Shown in pieces: positions 9,375 to 19,042 of a DNA stretch of 64,000 nt. A program made the translations under genes and the position numbers. Each line of letters starts with the position of its first letter. Within the stretch, counting starts at the first letter, position 1. Origin of the DNA: Streptomyces sp. NBC_01451 (GTDB taxonomy: Bacteria > Actinomycetota > Actinomycetes > Streptomycetales > Streptomycetaceae); NCBI RefSeq assembly GCF_036227485.1, contig NZ_CP109479.1:9362001-9426000 (forward strand), in the 5' to 3' direction. The notes beneath the pieces were generated by a model. That model saw nothing but the letters and a program-made list of their open reading frames with translations, did no database searches and was not told the origin of the DNA.

Positions 9375-10340
9375 TCAGGACGTCGGTGACGGCGCATAGT
9401 GGTGGGCGAGATCGGTGGCGAGGTCGCGGAGGTGAGCCCTGGCCTCGGTGGGGCCGTGCACAGTGATGGCGCTCCCGAACGGCAGCAGTGCTCGCACGTC
9501 CTCCAGATGCAGAAAGCGGATCGTCACCCTGCGGCCGGTAGCGGATTCCTCATGGTCGTCCAGGACGAGTCGTAGGCCGAAGATGCGTTGCGCTCGCTCG
9601 ATCTGGGTCTGGTCGATGGTGGCGCTGACCTCTATCGCATGGTTGTGCTCCCACTGCTCAATGAGCGCTGCAGCGACGGTGGCCAGGGTCTGGCTCTCGC
9701 GGATCCGTCGTGGCTGGTCGACTTCCTTCCACGTCGTGATCCGTTCGAGTCGGTACATCCGCGGTACTCGGGCACGGTCGGCGACGAGATACCAGATGCC
9801 GGCCTTGGCCAACAGCCCATAGGGATCCACGACCAGGTCGCCTGGGGATGACTCGCGTGGGCTGTCGTACTCGATCCGTAGCCGACGGCCTCGCCGCACT
9901 GGGCCGATCAGCGAAGCCGGAGTCGTGCCGGAAGCTCGTGCCTGACGCCAGGGACGGCTGTCCACGTGCACTACGTCGGTGAGCGGCAGGAGCTCATGAA
10001 CTCGACGCGGCTGTGCAGCGGCGATCTTGGAGAGCGCGCGCCGGCCGTCGGCCGATCCGTCGAGCTCCGCACGTTGTTTCTCGTCCAGCCCGGTGAGTGA
10101 CAGGTGATCACGCTCGCTCGGTGTGAGTCGCGTGAGGTCGAGCCCGGACCCGGGCAGCATGGTCACGCCTCCGAGGCGGCCCCGGTGTGCGGTCACCGGC
10201 AGGCCGGCGTCGCGGAGCCAGTTCAGGTCTCTGGTGATGGTTCGAAGGGACACCCCGAGCGCTGAGGCAAGTTCCTGGGTGGTCACGGCATCCCTCGACT
10301 CGAGGAGCAGCATCAGGGCGAAGAAGCGATCTGGAGTCAC
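9375..10340 (-). CDS. WYL-domain (YafY/DeoR-type) transcriptional regulator
   Basis: 321 aa. The N-terminal HTH is clear (TTQELASALGVSLRTITRDL). The middle is a WYL-type domain (LRIEYDSP, VVDPYGLLAKAGIWYLVAD, MYRLERIT), and a WCX-like C-terminal extension follows. This is the standard architecture of PafC/YafY-like regulators. It is divergent from the VOC gene 95 bases away, so it probably regulates that gene. The ligand is unknown. Confidence 0.9.
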   Translation of the reverse strand: MTPDRFFALMLLLESRDAVTTQELASALGVSLRTITRDLNWLRDAGLPVTAHRGRLGGVTMLPGSGLDLTRLTPSERDHLSLTGLDEKQRAELDGSADGRRALSKIAAAQPRRVHELLPLTDVVHVDSRPWRQARASGTTPASLIGPVRRGRRLRIEYDSPRESSPGDLVVDPYGLLAKAGIWYLVADRARVPRMYRLERITTWKEVDQPRRIRESQTLATVAAALIEQWEHNHAIEVSATIDQTQIERAQRIFGLRLVLDDHEESATGRRVTIRFLHLEDVRALLPFGSAITVHGPTEARAHLRDLATDLAHHYAPSPTS

Positions 10341-10435
10341 CCACCAATTTTTTCAGGAATTGCGACACGATGCGGCGCATATCCTGGTGAGGCTGGTGGA
10401 TGCGTACCTACCACCTGCGAGAAGGAACTTCCCAC

Positions 10436-10801
10436 ATGACCACATCCGTCGTGTCCATCATCTACGTGAACGACGCTCCCGCCGCAGCTCGTTTCTACGG
10501 CGACCTCCTCGGGATGAGCCCCTCGTTCGAGACGTCGGGATACATCACCTTCGACCTCGGGCCAGGCGCTGACCTCGGTCTTTGGTCTGGCCAGTTCGAG
10601 GACCTGTCACCGGACGTCCGGCGCACCGGTGAGGTGTGCCTGGCCGTCGACGGTGGACCCGACGAGGTCAACGCGACCTTTGAGCAGTGGAATTCCAAGG
10701 GGGTCGCGATCCTGCGCGAGCCTCATGATGCGGGGTTCGGGCTGACCTTCCTCGCAGCCGATCCTGACGGGAACCGTATCCGCGTCGCACCGCGGGGCTG
10801 A
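10436..10801 (+). CDS. VOC-superfamily (glyoxalase/bleomycin-resistance-like) protein
   Basis: 121 aa with a single VOC fold: SIIYVNDAPAAARFYGDLLG, SGYITFDLGPGADLGLW, and C-terminal FLAADPDGNRIRVAP. AGAAGGAA precedes the ATG at 10436. Proteins of this size act as dimeric metal-dependent lyases/dioxygenases or antibiotic-binding proteins. The substrate is not predictable. It is divergent from the WYL regulator and is followed by a strong terminator. Confidence 0.85.
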   Translation: MTTSVVSIIYVNDAPAAARFYGDLLGMSPSFETSGYITFDLGPGADLGLWSGQFEDLSPDVRRTGEVCLAVDGGPDEVNATFEQWNSKGVAILREPHDAGFGLTFLAADPDGNRIRVAPRG

Positions 10802-10812
10802 AAGGCCGAAAT

Positions 10813-10848
10813 GCGGCAGGCGCGCACGATAGGTGTCGCGCCTGCCGC
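10813..10848 (+). terminator. Strong stem-loop terminator after the VOC gene
   Basis: A perfect 12-bp inverted repeat, GCGGCAGGCGCG ... CGCGCCTGCCGC, with a 12-base loop starts 12 bases after the stop codon. Confidence 0.75.
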
Positions 10849-10949
10849 GGTCTGACTTCGCCAGGACGTCGAGTGCTCCACCTTGGCCAACCGCCAGCCG
10901 ACACCTGCCCCGGCTCCGCCTCGACGAACGCCGCTTCATCGACCCGGGC

Positions 10950-11062
10950 GGTGCGAACAACCGGAAGCCGGGGAAGATCACCGCCCGCCGACCCGGACAC
11001 ATGGCCCACCTGGATGTGAAGAAGGCCGGCCTGAAACCCGACAAACCGGACGCGCTACCTGA
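10950..11062 (+). mobile_element. Possible IS481-like transposase fragment
   Basis: A short plus-strand frame contains ITARRPGHMAHLDVKKAG, resembling the RPGxLxHxDVKKxGRIP segment at the start of the IS481 catalytic domain. Only ~35 codons look protein-like. The match is short and uncertain. Confidence 0.35.
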
Positions 11063-11087
11063 ACGACACAGCCCTCAGGGCCGGTTT

Positions 11088-11633
11088 CTACCTGCAATCC
11101 TCCTCGAATCCAAGGGCCTCACATTCCTCCTCTGTAAGGTTTTCAGCACCTTCGCCTACGAAGCTGGCATAGCATTCGACTTCACTTCGGTGATCGTCTC
11201 CCACCACGACGGTGAATATTTTGAGCAGCTTGCCATCATTCACCTGGACATGCAGGCCATTGAAAGGCGGAAATGGCAGGGTGAACGTCTTGCTCAACAT
11301 CCCACCGTTTACAGAGGTGATAACGCTGACCCGAACAGGAAAGGCTGCCTGCACTGCTCGTGCATCTGCTGAATCATATTCCGCGAACCCGAGTGAAACG
11401 CACTTTTTCGCGGTGAACTCGCGTCCGTCATCGTCGGCCGCAAAACATGTCACGCCGCCATCGAGGTCGTCAACCAGCACCTTGTCCACGTTCAGCACCT
11501 CGTAGGTGTCGACGCGTACGCCCATGCCAGGGAACGGTGCAAAAGCCAAGTCGAAGTATCGCGCCCACTTCTTTCCTTCTGCCTCCATAATGAGACGCAC
11601 TCCGATGGATCCTGCCTGGCTGTGGCTTTGCAT
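11088..11633 (-). CDS. Unknown protein with two tandem copies of a ~75-residue domain
   Basis: 181 aa from the ATG at 11633 (GTGGAGATC upstream); an ATG at 11678 is possible. The protein is an internal duplication. Copy 1 (about residues 13-85) has FDLAFAPFPGMGVRVDTYEV ... VTCFAADDDGREF ... KKCVSLGFAEYD. Copy 2 (about residues 100-178) has FTLPFPPFNGLHVQVNDG ... VECYASF ... EEECEALGFEED. Conserved features are F.L.F.PF.G..V.V, an inner Cys, and a terminal E/K-x-C-x-x-LGF-x-E. Its composition is more acidic and less GC-biased than its neighbours, suggesting horizontal origin. It could be an immunity-type protein, but I cannot name the family. Confidence 0.6.
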   Translation of the reverse strand: MQSHSQAGSIGVRLIMEAEGKKWARYFDLAFAPFPGMGVRVDTYEVLNVDKVLVDDLDGGVTCFAADDDGREFTAKKCVSLGFAEYDSADARAVQAAFPVRVSVITSVNGGMLSKTFTLPFPPFNGLHVQVNDGKLLKIFTVVVGDDHRSEVECYASFVGEGAENLTEEECEALGFEEDCR

Positions 11634-12105
11634 GTGATCTCCACTCTTGTAGATGCCAACGGTCCTGATCCGGAACACCTTACCCCGCAGTCACTGTTGA
11701 CTACGGCCGGCCAGGTGTCACTTGATGGCGTCGTACCCCACGGGTCTACGTATTCAAGTTGCGTATTTCTACTGATGTAAAAAATTCCTCGGCGTAGAGC
11801 AGCACGGCGAACTACCGGTGGGCCGCTACGAAACGCAGGCCGCCCTCGAAGCCAAGGAAGCTGTCCGGGCCGAGCCCTTCCGCACTCCAGCCTTTTCGCC
11901 ACCGCTTGAAGAACACCGGCATCTCGCGCTGCTCGGACCACGATGGTCTGCTGCTGCTCACGGGATCTCCCGGGGGGACGAGGCGCGCACTCGCTTCGAC
12001 GGGTGCACGAAGCATTGCCGGTCTTCGGATCGGGAGAACGCACGTCGCCGTACGACGTGAGGGGGTCTCCTCTCCGCCGTACGGCCGACCCGGTACGGTG
12101 CGAAG
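11634..12105. other. Intergenic region with orphan short frames
   Basis: About 470 bases, locally less GC-rich around 11745-11795. A minus frame ending near 11812 (PVFFKRWRKGWSAEGLG) looks weakly protein-like and could be the tail of a lost gene, but I cannot assign it. Nothing else is supported. Confidence 0.3.
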
Positions 12106-12696
12106 TCACGAGTCTCTGGCGGCTTCCTGGGCCGCGCGCTCCAGCCGGCTTCGATAGCGCTCCCACCACTCCGGGTCGCCTGGCGCCATGTTCGCGTTGT
12201 CCTTGTTCAGCCCCACGGCACCGTCTATGAGCTCCCGGACGATATCGGCGTGCCCGGCGTGCTGGTGCGTCTCGGCAATCATGCGCACCACGGCATGATG
12301 CAACGTCACCTCGTTCGCATCACTCGGCCACCACGGCACCTTGCCTGTTGAATCCAGCGCCAGCGCGTCGATCGACGCATCCGCGTGTGCCCACGCTCGA
12401 CGGTAGAGGCCCACGATGTACTCGCGTGACTCCTCAGCGGTGGCCCACATGTCCGCGTTGTTCTCGGCATCGTCCTCGAGCCAGGGCAACGGCTCGCCGG
12501 ACGGCCGTCCGAAGGTATCGCCGAGGTAGCCGAATTCCATGCTCGCGACATGCTTCACCAGGCCCAGGAGGTTGGTGCCGGTCGGTGTCAGCGGGCGGCG
12601 GATGTCGTACTCCGAGAGCCCTTCGAGCTTCCACAGCAGAGCATCGCGGGCGGACTGCAGGTAGAAGTGAAGGTCAGCCTTGGCGTCCGATGTCAT
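12106..12696 (-). CDS. DinB-family protein (DUF664-like)
   Basis: 196 aa. The four-helix DinB pattern is visible: YLQSARDALLWKLEGLSEYD near the N-terminus, LLGLVKHVASMEFGY (first metal-His helix), and VRMIAETHQHAGHADIVREL (second His-rich helix). The metal-binding His are at VKH and in THQHAGH. Family members include mycothiol- and bacillithiol-dependent transferases; the reaction here is unknown. The length is normal and the ATG at 12696 fits. Confidence 0.85.
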   Translation of the reverse strand: MTSDAKADLHFYLQSARDALLWKLEGLSEYDIRRPLTPTGTNLLGLVKHVASMEFGYLGDTFGRPSGEPLPWLEDDAENNADMWATAEESREYIVGLYRRAWAHADASIDALALDSTGKVPWWPSDANEVTLHHAVVRMIAETHQHAGHADIVRELIDGAVGLNKDNANMAPGDPEWWERYRSRLERAAQEAARDS

Positions 12697-12838
12697 GGGA
12701 CCAGTCTGCCCCTCATGGGATCCGATTCCGTCACCTCTTCCTACCGCTCGCGGCGGATCAGATCGTCGGCACGAAAGCCGAATCGAACCAGCCCACGTGA
12801 GGCCGTGGGAAGCACCTCGAAGTGACGGGGCACCTGCT

Positions 12839-14134
12839 CTAGAAGCCGAAGGAGTTGTGAGGTTCGGGGTCGGTGCGGAACATCCGGGCCAGCTGCCCGA
12901 TCGCGCCGTCGGAACGCGGGATGATGTGGCCCGAGTACGCCAGGTCGTGCGCCGACATGCCTCCGAGATAGAGCGAACTGAGCGCCGGTACCGTGATGGT
13001 CAGGTCCGCGGCCCGGTCCGTGGCGACACATGTCGCCGTGGCGCCGTCCGAGCGGAGAAGCCATGTCCCGTTGTTCGCCGGGCACATGAGGTCGCCATCG
13101 ATACTGAAGGCCAACTCGCCGGCCGTGTCGTACGAACGTTGCGTCAGGGCGAGGGGGACGTCGAGAAGGCGTGCCCACAGGTTGTCGGACTGGCGGGTGA
13201 TGCGCATGGCCCGTGGGCTCGCGAGCATCCACCGCAGTGGTTCGTCGCGCGGGCGGCCGGGCGCCACGATGGTCTTGGTGAGGTCGAAGTCGACCAGCAA
13301 GCTCCACAGGGCGCGATAGGCCACCGGGTTCGTCGCCTCCAGTGCCTCAACTACGAGCGTTCCCGCGGTTGCGGCCGTCGTGGACCACGGCAGCCGAAAG
13401 TTGGCTATGCCGTCCACACCGCCGTGCTGGTCACGGTGGACGAGATACCGCAGGGGTCCCTTCGTGCCGTTCGTGCCGTCGGACAACCCGTCCCAGCGCC
13501 CGGGCAAGGGGGCCAGCTCACCGACACGGGACGCACGCACCTCCGCGTGCACCATGGGCCAGAACTTCTTCGCGTGCGTGGCGTCGACCAGCTCCAGCGA
13601 ACCCGGATCGGGCACCGCCGGAAGGAGGGCCGCCTCGTGGCGGTCCAGTTCCCACCGCACACGGTAGGTCGCCGGTGAGAAACCGAAACGGCCGTAGATG
13701 CTGCCCTCGCTCGCGCTGAGCATCGCCAACGGCTCACCCCGGTCCAAGGCCGCTTCGAACATGGCCTTCATCATCCGCCGCAGGTAACCGCGTCGGCGGT
13801 GTGTAGCGATCACCGCGGTTGCGGTCACGCCGGCCATTCTGACCGTACCCCCGCCGGGGACGGTCACATCGAAGGAGATCGTGGCGGACGCACCGACGCA
13901 CGCACCGTCGGCGAATGTCGCAATCGGATGGAAGGACTCGTCCTCGGCGTCGGCTTCTGCCCACTTCTCAAGTTGCTCGGCGGTTGCCGGAGTGCGCTGC
14001 GGCGGCCACGGTTCCGGACCGCCGTGCCACGCGGCTTCGGCCGGCTCCCAGCTCGGCAACCCGTTCGCGTAAGGCAGAGCCAGGTAGTACGCGTTCATCT
14101 CATCGCGCCGTGGCGGGCGGACCTGAATAGCCAT
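12839..14134 (-). CDS. Eis-like GNAT N-acetyltransferase
   Basis: 431 aa from the ATG at 14134 (14143 and 14161 are alternatives). The N-terminal GNAT domain carries the acetyl-CoA loop THRRRGYLRRMM and the following MLSASEGSIYGRFGFSPAT. A second degenerate GNAT-like domain and a sterol-carrier-type C-terminal domain end in Phe (HNSFGF), the free C-terminus used as general base in Eis enzymes. Eis proteins acetylate amines, for example aminoglycosides and polyamines. Resistance or housekeeping roles cannot be separated from sequence. Confidence 0.85.
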   Translation of the reverse strand: MAIQVRPPRRDEMNAYYLALPYANGLPSWEPAEAAWHGGPEPWPPQRTPATAEQLEKWAEADAEDESFHPIATFADGACVGASATISFDVTVPGGGTVRMAGVTATAVIATHRRRGYLRRMMKAMFEAALDRGEPLAMLSASEGSIYGRFGFSPATYRVRWELDRHEAALLPAVPDPGSLELVDATHAKKFWPMVHAEVRASRVGELAPLPGRWDGLSDGTNGTKGPLRYLVHRDQHGGVDGIANFRLPWSTTAATAGTLVVEALEATNPVAYRALWSLLVDFDLTKTIVAPGRPRDEPLRWMLASPRAMRITRQSDNLWARLLDVPLALTQRSYDTAGELAFSIDGDLMCPANNGTWLLRSDGATATCVATDRAADLTITVPALSSLYLGGMSAHDLAYSGHIIPRSDGAIGQLARMFRTDPEPHNSFGF

Positions 14135-14274
14135 GCCGGACATTGCATCCGCTGCAATCACCTGCCCACAACCGATTACTTGCTCGTCGAGCTACCGATT
14201 CCGACCGCTCGCCACGGCGGTACGGTTACCACTTCCGGTCGCCGACGCGGCCAGGACAACTCCACGCGCCCCTG

Positions 14275-14856
14275 CTACGGGTGGGGCTTCCCCGGCCGCA
14301 TCGCCGCTGCTGGTGCCTGATGCGGGGCATGCGCGATCCTGGAGCTCACCATGGCGACGCGGTGAGCCAGGTCGTCGGCAGGGATGTCGACGATCTCGTA
14401 GCCGAACGCGCGGTAGCTCTCTTCGTGGATCCTTTCGAAAGCCAGTGATTCCTGGAAACTGATCCGCCGGGCCGTGGTCGGCTCACAGAACCCTAGATTG
14501 CGGACGAAGAGCACTTGCCGCTCGTACACCCCTTCCCAGGCGATCCGGTCGAGCTCCGCTTCGAGCGCCCGCGACACCGGCCAGCCCAAGTGGGTGGCGA
14601 GGGCGTGGGTGCAGACGGGTGACCGGTCGAACACCCGAACGGAGCCGGTGGCTTCCAACTGCCGCTGTCGCTGCAGCGCGACGATCTCGTCGATGAAGGA
14701 CGCCCTTGACCATGGCTCGTCCTCGCCCAGGGCCTGCGCTTGTGCGATGACGGCCGTCGCCGCCTCCTCGACAACGCCGTAGCCAAGGTCGCCCAGGCAT
14801 CGCAGGATTGATGTCTTGCCCGAGCCCGGAGTGCCGGTGAGAACGTAGCGCTGCAT
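14275..14856 (-). CDS. AAA family ATPase/kinase-like protein
   Basis: 193 aa from the ATG at 14856. A P-loop opens the protein (LTGTPGSGKTS), and a Walker B-like VFDRSPVCTHAL lies at about residue 75, as in NadR/AAA_28-type P-loop proteins. The rest is helical. These small stand-alone ATPases are often nucleotide or nucleoside kinases; the substrate is unknown. Upstream in-frame extensions are not conserved-looking, so the P-loop-proximal start was chosen. Confidence 0.75.
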   Translation of the reverse strand: MQRYVLTGTPGSGKTSILRCLGDLGYGVVEEAATAVIAQAQALGEDEPWSRASFIDEIVALQRQRQLEATGSVRVFDRSPVCTHALATHLGWPVSRALEAELDRIAWEGVYERQVLFVRNLGFCEPTTARRISFQESLAFERIHEESYRAFGYEIVDIPADDLAHRVAMVSSRIAHAPHQAPAAAMRPGKPHP

Positions 14857-15214
14857 GTTCCGAGAAACCTTCCTGCAGGTTGAGACAGGCCCATCGGCCA
14901 CAGTCCGAGCCTCCGGCGGAGGCGACGAGCCAGCGGAGCCAGGGAGATGAGGATGAAGACGGGGGACGCAGGCGGATTCTCGAACGGCAGAAGTGCCGGA
15001 GACGCCTCTGATGCCAGATGCCAAAAGTGTTGTGCGAGGCAACCATGGCCAGAATGCTCAACGTCCTTCGTCGTTCCAGTACATCCCGTCGACCAGAGCC
15101 TCGGCAACCCCAACTGAGAGACTGGCAGGATCAGCGGCCGCCTGAGCGGCGGCGTTGAGAGCGCGCTCCCGTTAGGCTCGGAAGAGCACGGCTTTCAGAC
15201 CGCTGAGAGGTGCC
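14857..15214. other. Intergenic region, divergent spacer
   Basis: About 360 bases between the P-loop protein and the small ABM/EthD-like gene. Overlapping short frames have no recognisable sequence; no repeat or element was noticed. Confidence 0.35.
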
Positions 15215-15496
15215 ATGGCCGTCACCTACTTGATGCTCGCGCGGCTTCCTGACGGTGGCTTGGGTGACTTCGAAGCCTATGAAAGTGCCGTCCTGCCACT
15301 CCTTGCCGAGCACGGAGGGCGTCTTCAGCGGCGGCTGCGTACGCTGGACGATCGGGTCGAGGCCCACCTTGTGACCTTTCCCGACAGTGAGGGTCTCGCC
15401 GCGTTCCGGGCGGATCCCCGGCGTTCTGCCGCTGCACCCCTGCTGGAGTCGTCTGGAGCAGTGGTCGAACTGCTCGCGGTGCGCGACGTGCAGTGA
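15215..15496 (+). CDS. Small DUF1330/EthD-like (ferredoxin-fold) protein
   Basis: 93 aa. GAGAGGTG precedes the ATG. The pattern TYLMLARLPDGGLGDFEAYE ... VLPLLAEHGGRLQRRLRT ... HLVTFPDSEGLAAFRADP ... is that of small dimeric alpha+beta-barrel proteins (DUF1330/ABM-like), which degrade or bind small aromatic or quinone-like molecules. It stands alone, so its partner reaction cannot be read from context. Confidence 0.75.
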   Translation: MAVTYLMLARLPDGGLGDFEAYESAVLPLLAEHGGRLQRRLRTLDDRVEAHLVTFPDSEGLAAFRADPRRSAAAPLLESSGAVVELLAVRDVQ

Positions 15497-15815
15497 GTCT
15501 TCGCCATCTTCGAACATGTGGGTCGGAGGCTCTGGCGTGGCGCTCGCTCGGGATGCTCATGCTGATCTCGGGCGGGAGCCTGCGGTCTTGATCATCCGTC
15601 ATGTCTGCGGTCGAGGTTGTCGCATGTGGGCAATGGACCCCAACTCGGCCAGCCGGGTTGTCAATGTCAAACACCCGCTCGCGGCGGCGCGGTCCGAAGG
15701 GCACATCAGCCCCAGCGGCAGTTCCCGGTGCGGAACGCTCTCGCGTACTACAGCCGGCGACAGCGTCCGCGAGAGCCGCAGGCAGCCAGGATTCCGTTGT
15801 AGGTAGTGTGCGGAA
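15497..15815. other. Intergenic region without a supported gene
   Basis: About 320 bases; no motif, repeat or transposase-like frame recognised. Confidence 0.3.
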
Positions 15816-16373
15816 ATGACAAGAAGCGAGCGAATCGCTGACCAGTTGGACTGGTACTGGTACAAGAACCTTCGGCCGCGTCTGGACGGGCTTACCGATG
15901 AGGAGTACTTCTGGGAGCCTGTACGTGGCTGCTGGAGCATCCGCCCACGTGGCACATCGGCCGCACCGATGTCAGCAGGTTCGGGGGAGTGGACGCTGGA
16001 CTCCGCGTCCTCTGACCCGGTGCCGGCGCCGGTGACCACGATTGCCTGGCGGCTGGCGCATGTCATCGTCTCCTGCCTGGGCTATCGGGTCGGATGGTAC
16101 TTCGGCGGCCAGGACGTCGACTCCCAGACATTCGCCTACGCGGGGACCGCTGACGAGTCGCTGAGACAGCTCGATGAAATGTATGGGAGATGGAACGAGG
16201 GGGTCCGCGAGCTCTCGGACGCTGACCTGGAGAATCCGCCCACGGCGGGTCCCGAGCGGTTTCCCGTGGAGAACAGGATCCTGCACGTCAACAGGGAGCT
16301 GATCCATCACGGCGCCGAGATTTCCCTGCTGCGCGACCTCTACCGCTGGCAGGACGGAGCCGTACCGCGCTGA
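15816..16373 (+). CDS. DinB-family protein
   Basis: 185 aa. It begins TRSERIADQLDWYWYKNLRP (first helix), has TIAWRLAHVIVSCLGYR (metal His in helix 2) and ILHVNRELIHHGAEISLLRD (second metal His cluster, HH). This is the DinB_2 arrangement, and it is the second DinB protein in the window though clearly divergent from the first. Function is likely thiol-dependent detoxification or transfer; no specific substrate is inferred. Confidence 0.85.
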   Translation: MTRSERIADQLDWYWYKNLRPRLDGLTDEEYFWEPVRGCWSIRPRGTSAAPMSAGSGEWTLDSASSDPVPAPVTTIAWRLAHVIVSCLGYRVGWYFGGQDVDSQTFAYAGTADESLRQLDEMYGRWNEGVRELSDADLENPPTAGPERFPVENRILHVNRELIHHGAEISLLRDLYRWQDGAVPR

Positions 16374-16375
16374 CA

Positions 16376-16862
<487 letters not shown>

Positions 16863-16875
16863 GCCTGCCCCTCCC

Positions 16876-18594
16876 TCAAGGCGTAAGTCGTAGCCCTTCG
16901 CCCGGCTCAGGGCGATGCACCCCGCGTGGCCGATACCCGAGGCGGTCCGACCTTCCCACCAGATCTGCCAGCAGCCAGACGATGGCCAGCCACATCTCCG
17001 TTCCCTGCAGGCCCGGTTCCGGGCCCGGTCCCGCCGTACCCGGTCCGAATCCGAAGCCCTTGTCGTTCTGCCAGGTCGCCAGGGCGGCGGTGAGCCGGCG
17101 TTCGGCCCAGGCCCGGATCTCGTCCGCCCGATAGGTGTCGCCGCCTCCGCCGCTGCCGCCCAACTGCCTGGTGCACAGCCACAACGGGTGCGCGACGTCC
17201 AGTACGTTGCAGGCGTTCTCGCGGCCCGCGCCGAAGTAGCGGGTGTCGCGGCTGTGGTCCAGTACCGCGTCGACGACCCGCTCCGGATGCGGGACGGGTA
17301 TCCCGAACTGTGCGAAGGAACCTCGTGTGAGCCGGTAGTAGCCGTTCACCACCTGCAGGCGGCCGGCGCTGGCCGAAGGGCTGCCCCACATGCCGGTCCA
17401 GGGGTCGGCCCGGGTGAGGAGCCAGCCGAACAGGGCTTCGAGTGTGCCCGGAGCAAGATGGGCGGTGGCGGGGTGCCGTAGGTTCCAATGGGCCGCTGTG
17501 GCCCAGGAGTCGATCCAGGCACCCGCGCCCCATGCATTGTCCCGCCAGGGCAACTCCTCCAGGCGGGATATGAGTTGACTGGCCGTCATGTCGCTTACCC
17601 CTGGGATCGGTTGAGGGAGGGAAGTGCCCAAGAGGTCCAGCGCGTAGCCCACCGACAGGATGTGGTAAAGGGCCGGGCCCTCGCCGATGAAGCCGTCGGC
17701 GTCCATGGCGGGTGGCTGCTCGCCGAGTTCGGGTATCAGGCCGGTCGACCGGTCCTGGAGGGACGCCAGACGCTTGATGTGTTCCGTCCTGTCCAACTGC
17801 TCGGGAGGGGATGAAAGCAGCAGGTAGGCAATCTCCACGGCGTCGCAGTGTGCCCGCACGGTGGGTGCGGCGCCGGGGCGGTCGGTGTACTGGTCGCCGT
17901 CCCAGCAGCGGGCCAGGATGCCGGCGGCCTGGGTACGGGCAGTGTCGGCGAACCGGGCGAGGGCATCGCCGTCACCCCCATCGACGCCGGGGGTGCCAGT
18001 CCGGCGGCGGTTCCCCGTCTCACGCCGGTCCCGGATCCGCCGCGCCGGATTTCCCGCCGCAACTGTCCACGCCGGCAGGTCCTTCGTCACCACGGCCCCG
18101 GCGCCGATCACGCAGTGGTCGCCGATGGTCACGCCGTCCACGACAACCACATGGGAGCCGATCCAGACGTCGTCGCCGACGGTGATTCCCCGGCTGGTCT
18201 GGGGTTGCCGGAAGACCGGCTGGTCGGGGGCCATCGAGTGGTTGAAGCCCAGGAGCGACGTGTGGGCGCCGATACGTACGCCGGTGCCCAGGGAGACGGT
18301 GCCTCGGGCCACGGTGAACGGGTTCAGCGTGCAGTCCGTGCCCGTGGTCAGGGTGCCGGTGACGTAGGCGTGAGCGGCGATGTACGAGTCGTCGCCCAGT
18401 CGCAGGAGGTCGGGGAAGACCGCCGCCGACTCGGCCACGTAGCAACGCTCGCCCATCTCGCTGTCCCCGCCGAGGGTCTGTTGCCGCTCCCGCTGCGTGG
18501 CTCGTTGCTCCTCCGTGGCCTCCTTCTCGAACAGCCAGGGGCAGTGGTCGAAGCGGTCGGACGAGCGTGCGGACGTTTGCTGCCGATGATCCAT
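16876..18594 (-). CDS. Fusion of hexapeptide-repeat acyltransferase and alpha/alpha-toroid (terpene-cyclase-like) domain
   Basis: 572 aa. About residues 60-190 form a left-handed beta-helix acyltransferase: DDSYIAAHAYVTGTL, LGTGVRIGAHTSLLGFNHSM (catalytic-type His), VGDDVWIGSHVVVVDGVTIG, IGAGAVVTKDLPAWTVAAGN. About residues 210-550 are alpha-helical with toroid-like features (AYLLLSSPPEQLDRTEHIKR, LASLQDRSTGLIPELGE, GEGPALYHILSVGYALDLLG). These resemble the prenyltransferase/squalene-cyclase-like or glycoside-type toroid fold. Such a fusion is unusual; acetylation of a sugar or polysaccharide combined with a glycan-acting domain is one guess. There is no operon partner. Confidence 0.7.
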   Translation of the reverse strand: MDHRQQTSARSSDRFDHCPWLFEKEATEEQRATQRERQQTLGGDSEMGERCYVAESAAVFPDLLRLGDDSYIAAHAYVTGTLTTGTDCTLNPFTVARGTVSLGTGVRIGAHTSLLGFNHSMAPDQPVFRQPQTSRGITVGDDVWIGSHVVVVDGVTIGDHCVIGAGAVVTKDLPAWTVAAGNPARRIRDRRETGNRRRTGTPGVDGGDGDALARFADTARTQAAGILARCWDGDQYTDRPGAAPTVRAHCDAVEIAYLLLSSPPEQLDRTEHIKRLASLQDRSTGLIPELGEQPPAMDADGFIGEGPALYHILSVGYALDLLGTSLPQPIPGVSDMTASQLISRLEELPWRDNAWGAGAWIDSWATAAHWNLRHPATAHLAPGTLEALFGWLLTRADPWTGMWGSPSASAGRLQVVNGYYRLTRGSFAQFGIPVPHPERVVDAVLDHSRDTRYFGAGRENACNVLDVAHPLWLCTRQLGGSGGGGDTYRADEIRAWAERRLTAALATWQNDKGFGFGPGTAGPGPEPGLQGTEMWLAIVWLLADLVGRSDRLGYRPRGVHRPEPGEGLRLTP

Positions 18595-18756
18595 AAGGAC
18601 ACGCTAGGCAGAGGCGTGGCGTGTGAGGAAGAGGGCCTTCGCCGCCGGATGGCCGCCGACCCGATCGTCGCCTTCGGTTCACGGGAGAGACGGTCGCCTC
18701 GACGGGGGCAGGTGAACGGATGGCTTGCCGGGGCCAGTGATTTCTCATGCGGCCTG

Positions 18757-19042
18757 TCAAGCCGCATGCGCGGTGGGTGGCACGAGTTCGTATGTCCGTC
18801 CATCGCGGAGGAGGACCCAGAGGACGTTGACGCGGCGGCGGGCCGGGGCGAGGACGGCCTGGATGTGACGCTTGCCTTCGGCTCGCTTGCGGTCGTGAAA
18901 CCGGCGGGACTGATCGCAGTGTCGGATGCTGAACAAGGCGGAGATGTAGAAGACCCGTTGGAGTCGGGGGTTGTAGTGCCGCGGCCGGCGAAGAGTGCCG
19001 CTGATCTTGCCGGAGTCGCGGGGAGCAGATGCGACGCCACCG
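18757..19042 (-). mobile_element. IS110-family transposase, C-terminal remnant
   Basis: Minus strand, ending at a stop at 18757: GGVASAPRDSGKISGTLRRP, RHYNPRLQRVFYISALFS, KRAEGKRHIQAVLAPARRRV, NVLWVLLRDGRTYE. This is the C-terminal transposase_20 region of IS110/IS116/IS902 elements, including the KxSG and RR.N..L.RV.Y.SA motifs. Upstream the frame is lost, so only the tail survives. Confidence 0.75.
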
